From positions 1-64,000 of the forward strand of contig JAPPBX010000080.1 in the NCBI GenBank assembly GCA_026702755.1: a stretch of 64,000 nt of DNA, given 5' to 3'. The DNA is from Candidatus Poribacteria bacterium (GTDB taxonomy: Bacteria; Poribacteria; WGA-4E; WGA-3G). The notes beneath the pieces are model-generated. The model did no database searches and was not told where the DNA came from. It was given only the letters and a program-made list of their open reading frames with translations. The position numbers were made by a program, and so were the translations under genes. Shown here in pieces: positions 18,661-26,799 of the stretch (positions are counted from its first letter, which is position 1; every line of letters begins with the position of its first letter).

Positions 18661-19827
18661 ATGAATACGAAAAAATTCATACGATGCGTATTTCTATTCG
18701 CGATTGTTGCCCTAATTATCGGATTTTCCGCGTGTGAACGAGTTTCCCAGATTACCCAACCTGCAACATCTCAGATGCCGGAAGTCGGTGAAGATATTTC
18801 TATCGGGGTCGTTTTACCATTGACGGGTCGGTTCAGTTACGTGTCTGGCAGCCCACTCTTGCAAAGTTTTGAGTTGGCACTCAGTGAAATTAACGCCGCC
18901 CGACCTCATGGTGTGGAACTCAAGCTTATCATCGAAGACGATCAAAGCACCACAGAAGGCGCAATCGCAGCTTTCAATAAACTGATCCACCAAGACGGGG
19001 TGTCCGTTATTCTTGGACCTGTTAATTCAGATCAAACGAAGGAAGCTTTTCCGATCGCACAAGAAAATGAGGTGGTCGCAATAAGTCCGACATCTTCTGC
19101 CCGCGGTCTCAGCGCGATCGGAGATTTTGTCTTTCGCGTCGCGTTGACTACAGATATACTTATCCCCAGGGGCATTGAAGTCACACAGACACACCTCGGT
19201 TATCAACGCGTCGCTACACTATATGATGAAACTGATCTTTTCTCCACCGATAGCGACACAGCAGTGCGGGAGGTCCTCAAGGCGCGCGGTATTGAAGTGG
19301 TCGCCACTGAAACCTTCCAAGGTGGAGATACCGACTTTTCCGAACAGTTAACCCGAATCCAGATACTGGACCCTGATGTTATCTTTGTTTCATCTCAACC
19401 CCCAGAAAAGCCTGACATACTCACCCAAGGGCACGCACTCGGCATATCTGCTCCGTTCATCGTGCGCACATTAACCGGAGCAGATGTGCAAGCCGCAGGC
19501 GCAGCCGCCGAGGGCGCGATGACTTTTATCGGATGGGGTGCCGTTGTTGATACGCCACAAAATCAAGCGTTTGTGGAGAACTATACCACCCAATTCGGCA
19601 TGGCACCCAGCAACTTCGCGGCGCGCGCGTATGCCGCATTTCATATTCTCGCGGAGGCGATCGAGAGGGCACACGCAACCGATGCTGTAGCGATTCGAGA
19701 CGCGCTCGCAAGTATCAGAGATTTTGACACAATTTTAGGGAAATTCTCTTTTGATGCTAACGGGGACGCGGTCTACGACCCGAAGGTTCTGATTGTCAAA
19801 GACGGCGAATTGCTCCTCTTTCAGTAG
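18661..19827 (+). CDS. ABC-type branched-chain amino-acid-like substrate-binding lipoprotein (copy 1)
   Basis: A 388-residue periplasmic-binding-protein fold type I receptor (Leu/Ile/Val-binding, ANF receptor family). The signal ends in lipobox IGFSAC with the lipidated Cys at 25. The mature domain opens with ISIGVVLPLTG and contains SVILGPVNSDQT, AISPTSSARGLSA and ARAYAAFHILAEAI, all typical of LivJ/amide-binding proteins. AAGGAG precedes the ATG. No permease or ATPase gene is nearby, so it either serves a transporter encoded elsewhere or acts as a sensor. A close paralogue follows 191 bp downstream, with long identical nucleotide stretches indicating a recent tandem duplication. Confidence 0.9.
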   Translation: MNTKKFIRCVFLFAIVALIIGFSACERVSQITQPATSQMPEVGEDISIGVVLPLTGRFSYVSGSPLLQSFELALSEINAARPHGVELKLIIEDDQSTTEGAIAAFNKLIHQDGVSVILGPVNSDQTKEAFPIAQENEVVAISPTSSARGLSAIGDFVFRVALTTDILIPRGIEVTQTHLGYQRVATLYDETDLFSTDSDTAVREVLKARGIEVVATETFQGGDTDFSEQLTRIQILDPDVIFVSSQPPEKPDILTQGHALGISAPFIVRTLTGADVQAAGAAAEGAMTFIGWGAVVDTPQNQAFVENYTTQFGMAPSNFAARAYAAFHILAEAIERAHATDAVAIRDALASIRDFDTILGKFSFDANGDAVYDPKVLIVKDGELLLFQ

Positions 19828-20018
19828 CCATGATAATAGGTTGATTTTCTCGTTCACGTAAAGTATAATCATCCAACGTGAGTTCAACTTAAGCGTGCAG
19901 GTTGGGTGGTGTACCTGAGAACGCAAGATAGAAGTGTGCGCTACAAAATCCCGTGGACATCAACACCTTTGCGTGGAAAACAAGGGCTACATATCTAAAA
20001 TCTGATAGGAACTTTATT

Positions 20019-21182
20019 ATGAATACTAAAAAATTCACACTTTTCGCATTTCTACTTGTAATTACTGGACTAATCGGATTCTCCGCGTGTGAGCGAGTTT
20101 CCCAGATTGTTCAACCTACCACACCCCAGATGACGGAGACCAGTGAAGAAATTTCCGTCGGTGTCGTTTTACCTCTGACAGGACGACTTACGGATTCATT
20201 TGGTAAACCAATACAGCAAGGCTTTGAATTAGCACTCAGCGAAATTAACGCTGCGTATCCCAGTGGAGCAAAACTCAATCTTATTATTAAAGATGGTCAG
20301 AGCACTATAGACGGGGCAGTTGAAGCCTTCAATAAACTGATTCACCAGGACGGGGTATCTGTTATTCTCGGACCTGCTACCTCAAGTCAAACTGAGATGG
20401 TTTTTCCGATAGCGCAAGAAAATCAGGTTGTGGCGATTAGCCCGACATCTTCTGCCCGCGGTCTCAGCGCGCTGGGGGATTTCGTTTTTCGCGTCGCGCT
20501 GACTACAGATATACTTATCCCCAGGGGCATTGAGGTAACACACACAAAACTTGGTTATCAACGCGCCGCTACACTATATGATGAAACCGATCTTTTCTCC
20601 ACCGATAGCGACGCGTCCGTACAGGAAGTCCTTGCTGCGAAAGGGGTTGAGGTGATAGCTACTGAAACCTTCCAAGGTGGGGATACCGACTTTTCTGAAC
20701 AATTAACCCGAATACAGACCCTGAATCCCGATGTTATTTTTGTCTCTTGCTTATCGCCGGAAAAGCCTGGGCTTCTCATGCAAGGGCATGAGCTCGGTAT
20801 ATCCGCTCCCTTTATCGTGCGCACATTGACTGCAACAGAGGTGCAGGCCGCAGGTGTAGCTGCCGAAGGGGCGATGACTTTTGTCGGGTGGGGTGCCGCT
20901 GTTGATACACCGACAAATAAAGCCTTCGTGGAGAATTATAGTGCCAAATTCGATATGGAACCGAGCAACTACGCCGCGCGTGCGTATGCTACACTTCATA
21001 TTCTCGCGGAGGCGATCGCGAATGCACACGCAATCGATTCTGCAGCGATTCGAGACGCGCTCGCAAGTATCAAAGATTTTGACACAATTTTAGGGAAATT
21101 CTCTTTTGATGCTCACGGGGACGCGGTTTACGATGAGAAGGTTTTGATTGTCAAAGATGGTAAATTGGTACGCTTTGAGTAA
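20019..21182 (+). CDS. ABC-type branched-chain amino-acid-like substrate-binding lipoprotein (copy 2)
   Basis: A 387-residue paralogue of the preceding gene with the same plan: lipobox IGFSAC (lipidated Cys at 24) and ISVGVVLPLTG at the start of the mature domain. The SSARGLSALGDFVFRVALTT core is shared with copy 1. Differences cluster in the first lobe (LTDSFGKPIQQ versus FSYVSGSPLLQ), near the ligand-binding cleft, which could mean altered specificity. The ATG at 20019 is preceded by GATAGGA. An intact 191-bp spacer separates the copies, so this is a genuine second gene and not a frameshifted duplicate. Confidence 0.9.
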   Translation: MNTKKFTLFAFLLVITGLIGFSACERVSQIVQPTTPQMTETSEEISVGVVLPLTGRLTDSFGKPIQQGFELALSEINAAYPSGAKLNLIIKDGQSTIDGAVEAFNKLIHQDGVSVILGPATSSQTEMVFPIAQENQVVAISPTSSARGLSALGDFVFRVALTTDILIPRGIEVTHTKLGYQRAATLYDETDLFSTDSDASVQEVLAAKGVEVIATETFQGGDTDFSEQLTRIQTLNPDVIFVSCLSPEKPGLLMQGHELGISAPFIVRTLTATEVQAAGVAAEGAMTFVGWGAAVDTPTNKAFVENYSAKFDMEPSNYAARAYATLHILAEAIANAHAIDSAAIRDALASIKDFDTILGKFSFDAHGDAVYDEKVLIVKDGKLVRFE

Positions 21183-21238
21183 TCCTCGGCTGCATGTATT
21201 GAAACGGGCTGCCTTGAAAGATGCCGAAATGCTAAAGG

Positions 21239-22105
21239 ATGGAAGGTTTGGAGAATGTATTAGGTCAGTTTTACACTAAATCAGAGGTCGCGGGAGTCTG
21301 TTGGGAGCATTTCACGAACACACTTTCAACCCTAAATCTGAATCTCAGCGACCTCTTTTTCGTGGAACCTGCTGCTGGCACGGGTGCGTTTTACAAACTC
21401 TTACCCCCTAAGAAACGATTCGGCATCGATCTCGTGCCGAAATATAAGGATGTAAAATCCCAAGACTTTTTTAGCATCACCGGTTTCCCATCCGCCCGCA
21501 GAGATACTGCAGTTATTGGCAACCCCCCATTTGGCAAACGTGGAAAGTTAGCCATAGCCTTTTTCAATCATGCTGCCCATTTGGCGGACATCATCGCGTT
21601 TATTGTACCTGTTAATTTCCGTAAGTTTACAACTCACAAACAACTTGATTCGAGCATGCGCTTCATCAGCAAATTGCCACTCCCAAGAGATGCTTTCCAC
21701 CTTGATACAGGCAAGTCCTACTCAGTAAATACAGAATTCCAGATATGGACACGTTTGACAAGCACGCACCAAGATATGCGTCAGTATAAACCCTTACCGA
21801 TTCAGCACCCAGATTTTCAGATGTGGCAGTACAACAACACACCCGATGCTTTGAAAGTTTTTCAGAACCCCTTTGATTTTGCTGTGCCGTGTCAAGGGTG
21901 GCAGGATTATTCCCGTAGGGAAACAGATGAAAAGCGGTGTGAACGGAATAAGCAGTGGATGCTTTTGAAAGCAAACAATTCCGGTGTTCTAAAACGATTG
22001 ATGCATATAGACTATGAAAGTTTAGCACAAGAGTGTGCCACGGCTGTTCCGGGTTTCCGGAAGGGGGACTTAGTGAAGGCGTATGCAGATTACTATGGGA
22101 AATAG
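21239..22105 (+). CDS. Orphan class I SAM-dependent DNA-methyltransferase-like protein
   Basis: A 288-residue protein with the adenine-methylase pattern: SAM motif I as VEPAAGTGAF (about 42-51), FGIDL, and catalytic motif IV NPPF at 95-98 followed by GKRGKLAIAFFNHA. The alpha-helix-rich C-terminal part (about 180-288) would be the target-recognition region but is short. It could methylate DNA (N6-adenine) or another nucleic acid; NPPF alone does not decide. There is no restriction endonuclease beside it, so it is an orphan. The ATG at 21239 has AAAGG immediately upstream, which is very close, and a TTG nine bases later is an alternative. It follows the binding-protein pair by 56 bp. Confidence 0.75.
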   Translation: MEGLENVLGQFYTKSEVAGVCWEHFTNTLSTLNLNLSDLFFVEPAAGTGAFYKLLPPKKRFGIDLVPKYKDVKSQDFFSITGFPSARRDTAVIGNPPFGKRGKLAIAFFNHAAHLADIIAFIVPVNFRKFTTHKQLDSSMRFISKLPLPRDAFHLDTGKSYSVNTEFQIWTRLTSTHQDMRQYKPLPIQHPDFQMWQYNNTPDALKVFQNPFDFAVPCQGWQDYSRRETDEKRCERNKQWMLLKANNSGVLKRLMHIDYESLAQECATAVPGFRKGDLVKAYADYYGK

Positions 22106-22282
22106 AATCTACTGCGAGGATAATCTCTAAATCCTAATGTAGAGTTATTCATCACAACGACGTGAAACCTAACTTCTTCATCATCGTTATTTTATTACCA
22201 GAAGAATGCGCGGTCCCAGAGTGATGGCAGGGCAATGATATAGCCAATTCTTTTGATTATATTGGTACTTTACTTTTTAATT

Positions 22283-22311
22283 TTGACAAATTACCTGATT
22301 TATGTTAACAT
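22283..22311 (+). promoter_or_regulatory. Promoter for the unknown two-gene cassette
   Basis: TTGACA (22283-22288), 17 bp, TAACAT (22306-22311), in an AT-rich 305-bp spacer that holds no gene. It lies about 100 bp before the ATG at 22411, leaving an untranslated leader with no obvious structure. Confidence 0.55.
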
Positions 22312-22410
22312 ATTGTTGGAGATTTCGGTTCACTTCATTTTTTAGGTAAAGTTGAGACTACAACAGAATTTTGCTTGAAACTTCGATTTTTTCACATGAA
22401 AGGTTGATTG

Positions 22411-23394
22411 ATGCTCACGTATAAGGTTAACCCGAATACACATCAAGATTATCGCTCGCTCCTTCAAAAAGCTGTGCGCCGTAGTGATGATACTCTTGTT
22501 ACTAAGGTTGTTGACCAGCTTTATAAGGTAGATGATGCAGCGTGGCTAAAGAGACGGACTGGTGTAATTATTGCTGAAGAGTGTTGGCCACTCATGGCAA
22601 AATGGGAATTGCCTAAAAAACTAGAGGAACAGCAGGCGGCGATAAAAGATATTCTTAGTCAGGTTGCTTTATCAAAAAAGTTTAAGGATGCTGCTGGATT
22701 AGGATCTCTGGCATATGCCCTGTCAGAAGGCGATAGTTCGGTACTAACCGGTTCTGACGAAGATTATTATATCAAACGTATTAGGGACGCCATTAAAGAT
22801 GGGAAAACATATTGGAAGTGGGCTATTTCTCAATGTTCAAACGATCCTGTAACTAGGTTGGTTACACAAGCAGAAAGGGCTTATCGAAAAGCCGGATGGC
22901 CTTGGGATAAAGCTTTTATTCAAGCAACCGCATATTTAGCAATTAGGGATGGAATTCCTAAATGGAGACCGGTTCCTAATGTTAAAGCGAAGTTCCCATT
23001 TTGGGTCGCATTGGATAAGCACACCCCACAAGGAAAAATGGCTCTTCGCGAAGTTTCAAAGAAGACTGGAGTTTCTTGGAGGCAGCTGAATTGGGTCAGT
23101 TTTTACTGTGAAAGTGGCCATGTTGATAATTCAATACCTTCCCGATGGTGGGATAGAGAAGTAGAATGGCGACTCAGTAAAGTAGGTTTATCATTCAACA
23201 TGGCAAAATCAATGTGGACAGAAGCGCGACCGGAATTTATTAAAGCACTACGGGATGAGCCCGCACGCCTTGAAGAAATTTTCGGAGATAGTATTCCTTA
23301 TAATGTGGGTGGAAATGGACAACTTTGCTTCATTATCCTAAATCCTCGGGAAAAAATCCGTGATAACTGGCAACGACATTCAATCTTTGGTTAA
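22411..23394 (+). CDS. Unknown protein, first gene of a two-gene cassette
   Basis: A 327-residue soluble protein I do not recognise. It has no signal peptide or membrane segment. The N-terminal third is helical with Lys/Asp-rich stretches. The middle has AERAYRKAGWPWDKAFIQA. A conspicuous block, FPFWVALDKHTPQGKMALRE, is followed by many Trp and Arg residues (RQLNWVSFYCESG, PSRWWDREVEWRLS). Such Trp/Arg-rich blocks are seen in nucleic-acid-associated proteins but prove nothing. AAAGG precedes the ATG at 22411. Its 3' end overlaps the next gene by 35 bp, so the two are likely made together, as in toxin-antitoxin or defence pairs. Codon use is more AT-rich than its neighbours, hinting at transfer. 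Confidence 0.75.
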   Translation: MLTYKVNPNTHQDYRSLLQKAVRRSDDTLVTKVVDQLYKVDDAAWLKRRTGVIIAEECWPLMAKWELPKKLEEQQAAIKDILSQVALSKKFKDAAGLGSLAYALSEGDSSVLTGSDEDYYIKRIRDAIKDGKTYWKWAISQCSNDPVTRLVTQAERAYRKAGWPWDKAFIQATAYLAIRDGIPKWRPVPNVKAKFPFWVALDKHTPQGKMALREVSKKTGVSWRQLNWVSFYCESGHVDNSIPSRWWDREVEWRLSKVGLSFNMAKSMWTEARPEFIKALRDEPARLEEIFGDSIPYNVGGNGQLCFIILNPREKIRDNWQRHSIFG

Positions 23395-24268
23395 CTTGTT
23401 TGAGGAACGTCAGGTATTCCTTTATCACGCGTGTCAATTGATTGACTTTCAATCATATCTTCACCTTGGTGGGATTCCCTCACGCGCTCTACTTGAGAGT
23501 AAACAGGCAGAATTTACGAAATTCCAGACTGATGCCATTGATCGTGAAAATAGTGTATGGGATAAAGTGTTTGTAAATTTAGCGGACTTTGGTGAATCGT
23601 TTGCCCGTGGTGATAAGAGCGTACCGAATCCTTATGGACCTATACTTTTCCAAATCTCGCCCTCGGCTTTATTGGAAACATCTGATGTGGCTATATGTCT
23701 TCGGTCCGCCGGAGCACAAGGGTTTAATCGAGAAGGAGAGGCACTCAGGACAGTCGAGCAAATTAATCGACTATTCTTATATCCAAGTAATGTTTACCCC
23801 CTCTCTAAGAGGCGTTTAATTAAGTTTGGAAATAAACTGGAAGTAGAATTTGAAGACCCAAACGCTCAAACACCAGAAATCAGTTGTACAGTGTCAAGCG
23901 GTGTATTGTCAATTCAAAAGGTCCGACTTGTTAGAGTTGCCCCGTATATGGTAAACGGTCGAAGCCTACGAAATTGGGCAGATAGTATCAAAAAAAGACA
24001 TGGTGCTCAATTTTCTATTTACGAGCGTACCCACTTTCAAGATAATTCAAGAAAGCTCCTTTATAACGAAATCGTGGAACAAATTGGTGAGGAAATTCCA
24101 TCATTATATGCTATCACCCAAGATAATACATGTACTCAGCCCTTACGAGAGTGGGCAAGGCAGATCTCCCAAGGAGATTTAGAATGGCAATTCAAAAGAT
24201 ATGCTACATATTTACGTGATGGAACGCTTAAACTAATGCGAACAGCATCTCTGCCTAGCGAACGTTAA
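23360..24268 (+). CDS. Unknown protein with ADP-ribosyltransferase-like (DarT-like) pattern
   Basis: A 302-residue soluble protein. The first 190 residues loosely follow the order seen in DarT/DUF4433-type ADP-ribosyltransferases: VFLYHACQL with H23 early, a GGIPSR turn (about 37-42), then strands YGPILFQIS and DVAICLRSA. A later TPEISC places E173 where the catalytic Glu would be. This is a weak pattern match by eye, not a family assignment. The C-terminal 100 residues (SLRNWADSIKKRHGAQF...) are unlike DarT. It starts with GTG inside the 3' end of the preceding gene; a TTG at 23387 is an alternative. The gene pair could be a toxin with its partner. Confidence 0.7.
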   Translation: MITGNDIQSLVNLFEERQVFLYHACQLIDFQSYLHLGGIPSRALLESKQAEFTKFQTDAIDRENSVWDKVFVNLADFGESFARGDKSVPNPYGPILFQISPSALLETSDVAICLRSAGAQGFNREGEALRTVEQINRLFLYPSNVYPLSKRRLIKFGNKLEVEFEDPNAQTPEISCTVSSGVLSIQKVRLVRVAPYMVNGRSLRNWADSIKKRHGAQFSIYERTHFQDNSRKLLYNEIVEQIGEEIPSLYAITQDNTCTQPLREWARQISQGDLEWQFKRYATYLRDGTLKLMRTASLPSER

Positions 24269-24272
24269 CAAC

Positions 24273-25481
24273 CTACCCAAACCGCTTAGGTCGATAAGGC
24301 GCAAACCAATCCACCCGTGCATCGTCAACAATTTCCAAGGTTGCCATTTCACCTACCAAAGGTGCCAGCGTCACACCGCTGTGCATTAAGGCAATATACA
24401 AATTCTCCACCGCTTCAGTAAATCCGAGTACTGGAAACCCATCAAGCGGCATCGGACGGTAGCCAACCGGTGTTGGGATCGCCTCCGCATCCGCTATCGC
24501 TGGTAGATAGACCCTGGCACGAGCAAGAAGCGCGTCGGCGTGCTGTTGTGAATTATCGCGGTTGATTCCCTCTTGGGTGCCTTGCCCGATTCTAAGACTC
24601 CCATCGGTTAATTGTCGCAGATGCAGGTGCTGATGGTTTTCATCCGTTGATGGCGCATGAATGATTGATACGTTATGTAAAACCTCGGCGCACGGCGTTG
24701 TTTTAATAACGATTCCTGGGCTTCGTTGTTGAGGGATGTGTACCTGCGCTAAGGATGCGAGTTCGGTTGTCTGAATACCGCTCGCTAAGACAACAACATC
24801 ACACGGGAATTCGGCATCGCTGGTTTTGACAGCAGTGATACTGCCGTCGCGAATGACGAACCCTGTGACGTTGGTTTTGGGATGCACGACCGCACCTGCC
24901 TCGCATGCACGCTGAAGGCAGGCATCAATGAATTTATCGGTTTCAATATGAATGTCTGCTTCGGAGAAGGACGCGGCTTCCACGATGCCGGGGTGTAGAT
25001 CGGGTTCAAATGCCAACATCTCGTCACGGGTAATGAGCCGACACGGGTACCCCCAGGTCTGAATTTGTTGGATGCGATCCCGGAGTTGCTGTGCGCGTTG
25101 CGGATTGTTTTCCCATCGCATTTCACCGCCGTAATGGATACCGATATCGGTATCAAGTTGATGTGCCAGTCGGTACCACATATCCAGCGAACGTCGGTTG
25201 AGGGTGTGATACTCACGCGGATCCTTCCCGAAAGCGTTTGCCCACGCAAATGAGTGTCCAGATGCGCCTGCACCGGGGATATCGCGTTCCAGAAACGTTA
25301 CAGCAATGCCGTTTCGTCGGGATAGATGATAACCGAGTGCGGCACCGATGACACCCGCTCCCACTATCACAACGTTTTTCGGCTGGAGACTTGAAAAAAA
25401 AACTGAATTTTTGTTTGGCAATTTTTTAACGACAGTAAAAAGAATTAACAGTTGAAAAATTTTAGCGGTGTGCTGCGACAA
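24273..25481 (-). CDS. FAD-dependent oxidoreductase (DAO family)
   Basis: A 402-residue flavoprotein of the D-amino-acid oxidase/glycine oxidase/sarcosine oxidase group, which oxidises C-N bonds of amino acids or N-methyl amines. The dinucleotide-binding GAGVIG is at 41-46 in VVIVGAGVIGAALGYHL. ATG-like motif VVLASGIQTTELA and the C-terminal GYRPMPLDGFPVLGF and YIALMHSGVTLAPLVGE complete the family pattern. The N terminus before the first strand is unusually long (about 36 residues). The start is TTG at 25481 with AGGAT just upstream, or possibly TTG at 25421. It overlaps the 3' end of the upstream membrane-protein gene by 20 bp and is likely in its operon. Confidence 0.85.
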   Translation of the reverse strand: MSQHTAKIFQLLILFTVVKKLPNKNSVFFSSLQPKNVVIVGAGVIGAALGYHLSRRNGIAVTFLERDIPGAGASGHSFAWANAFGKDPREYHTLNRRSLDMWYRLAHQLDTDIGIHYGGEMRWENNPQRAQQLRDRIQQIQTWGYPCRLITRDEMLAFEPDLHPGIVEAASFSEADIHIETDKFIDACLQRACEAGAVVHPKTNVTGFVIRDGSITAVKTSDAEFPCDVVVLASGIQTTELASLAQVHIPQQRSPGIVIKTTPCAEVLHNVSIIHAPSTDENHQHLHLRQLTDGSLRIGQGTQEGINRDNSQQHADALLARARVYLPAIADAEAIPTPVGYRPMPLDGFPVLGFTEAVENLYIALMHSGVTLAPLVGEMATLEIVDDARVDWFAPYRPKRFG

Positions 25482-26082
25482 TAAATCCTGTTAAACCGGT
25501 AAGTAACAGTTGAAAGCCTGTTTGATAGAATAATATTAGAAACGGTTGGCAGAGTGCTATCAAGCCCAGCGCGATTAAACCGACAGAGATTTGTTCACAC
25601 AAGGTTTTCTGTGAAAAAACAATCGAGAAAACGGTTACTCCGGGCAGCAGCAGGTGTAGAGCGGTACTATTAAGTGATGGAGAGAAAGGTTGGTAAAGGA
25701 AAACAATACCGGCGCATGCGAAGAGTGCTGAGACAATACTTACCGGACGCTTCGCGGTTGTTGTCATGCCGAACGCAATAGCACAGGCGAAAAGTATATG
25801 AAAAGTTGAGCCGCGCAGGATTGAGGGCACAGGTAGATAGAGAAACCCGAGACCGATCACTAAACCTATACCGGATATAACGGAGATTCGTTGTTTATTC
25901 TCAAAAGCGGTACCAGCAAGAATCGCAGCAATACTCAGCAGCACCAACGAGATCCCCTTCAATAGAACGGCATTTTGAATAATACGCGGCGGGAGCAGTG
26001 AAATACCTTCTACATAAAGAAATATAATACCAAATACGAAGAATCCGATTGCAAGCAGCTGATTCCGTTTTTCTTTTGCCAT
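25462..26082 (-). CDS. Small multispanning membrane protein of unknown function
   Basis: A 206-residue integral membrane protein. It has about seven hydrophobic stretches, among them LAIGFFVFGIIFLYVEGI, GISLVLLSIAAILAGTAF and VISGIGLVIGLGFLYLP, separated by short charged loops such as ENKQR and TTAKR. No transport or enzyme motif is visible. It is followed by the overlapping FAD oxidoreductase gene, so the two are probably translated together. A link to export or sensing of the oxidase substrate is only a guess. Confidence 0.7.
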   Translation of the reverse strand: MAKEKRNQLLAIGFFVFGIIFLYVEGISLLPPRIIQNAVLLKGISLVLLSIAAILAGTAFENKQRISVISGIGLVIGLGFLYLPVPSILRGSTFHILFACAIAFGMTTTAKRPVSIVSALFACAGIVFLYQPFSPSLNSTALHLLLPGVTVFSIVFSQKTLCEQISVGLIALGLIALCQPFLILFYQTGFQLLLTGLTGFIVAAHR

Positions 26083-26137
26083 AGCAATTTTTCGATACCT
26101 ATGGAGGCGGCACCTTTAACCTCGTTGTCTGTGCCCA

Positions 26138-26602
26138 TCAATCTTTGCGTTTTAGCAGGCGGTTTACCCAAGTTTTGGATTGTTCCTCTGTTAATTGACT
26201 TTTCAGCTTGTCAACTTCCGCTGACAACTCCTGTTTTTCAACTTGAAAGGATTCAATTGTTTCCTGGAGTTGCGTATTTTCGGCAACAAGTGCTTGCTTC
26301 TCCCCTTCCAATTTGTCGCAGGTTTCCCGTAGGTGTGTTATATGAAAAACTTGACAACTGAGGTTTTCGATGATGTCATCTGTTGGAATGTTATAGGTAA
26401 GTTTTTTTATCAGCAGTGCGAGACCGTCAATGCGTAACTCAATTTGTGGTTTTGGACTATCTCCTGGTTTTTCGGATCGGGCAGAGACGACACGTAGATA
26501 CGGTTCAATATCGACATCTCTCCGCTCTAACGTTCGATTGATGATTTCTTTTTCCACACCTATTATTTCAGTGATTTTGGAAGGATTCAGATAGAGGTCC
26601 AT
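26138..26602 (-). CDS. Coiled-coil protein of unknown function
   Basis: A 154-residue cytosolic protein in two parts. Residues 1-80 (MDLYLNPSKITEIIG..., then DIEPYLRVVSARSE and IELRIDGLALLIKKLTY) look like a small globular or DNA-binding-like domain. Residues 85-140 form a clear heptad coiled coil (CDKLEGEKQALVAENTQLQ and onward), ending in basic NRLLKRKD. The ATG at 26602 has AGGA 10 bases upstream; a TTG at 26608 is also possible. A good minus-strand promoter precedes it. I do not recognise the family. Confidence 0.65.
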   Translation of the reverse strand: MDLYLNPSKITEIIGVEKEIINRTLERRDVDIEPYLRVVSARSEKPGDSPKPQIELRIDGLALLIKKLTYNIPTDDIIENLSCQVFHITHLRETCDKLEGEKQALVAENTQLQETIESFQVEKQELSAEVDKLKSQLTEEQSKTWVNRLLKRKD

Positions 26603-26677
26603 TCCCAAATTTCCTAAGTATATTTTTATGTATGAAGATGAATACTGTTGTCTGCTTTGAAAATAGAGTAAAAAGCA

Positions 26678-26706
26678 ATCATAACATCTGTCAGAATATT
26701 TAGCAA
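26678..26706 (-). promoter_or_regulatory. Promoter for the coiled-coil gene
   Basis: On the minus strand TTGCTA (26706-26701), 17 bp, TATGAT (26683-26678), about 75 bp before the ATG at 26602. Confidence 0.5.
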
Positions 26707-26738
26707 GTTAAAGTTTCAGAGTGTCTGTAGGAGCGGTT

Positions 26739-26763
26739 TCGGCGCGCTTACGAAGCGCGCCGA
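26739..26763 (-). terminator. GC-rich hairpin after the PhyH gene
   Basis: TCGGCGCGCTT (26739-26749) pairs perfectly with AAGCGCGCCGA (26753-26763) across a 3-nt loop. It lies 37 bp past the stop of the minus-strand PhyH gene and may terminate it. The flanking GTAGGAGCGG and GCGCGC core resemble the hairpin at 53326-53360, so it may belong to a dispersed palindromic family. Confidence 0.5.
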
Positions 26764-26799
26764 CAAAACAAATTCGAGACGCTGCGAAAAAACGAGATT

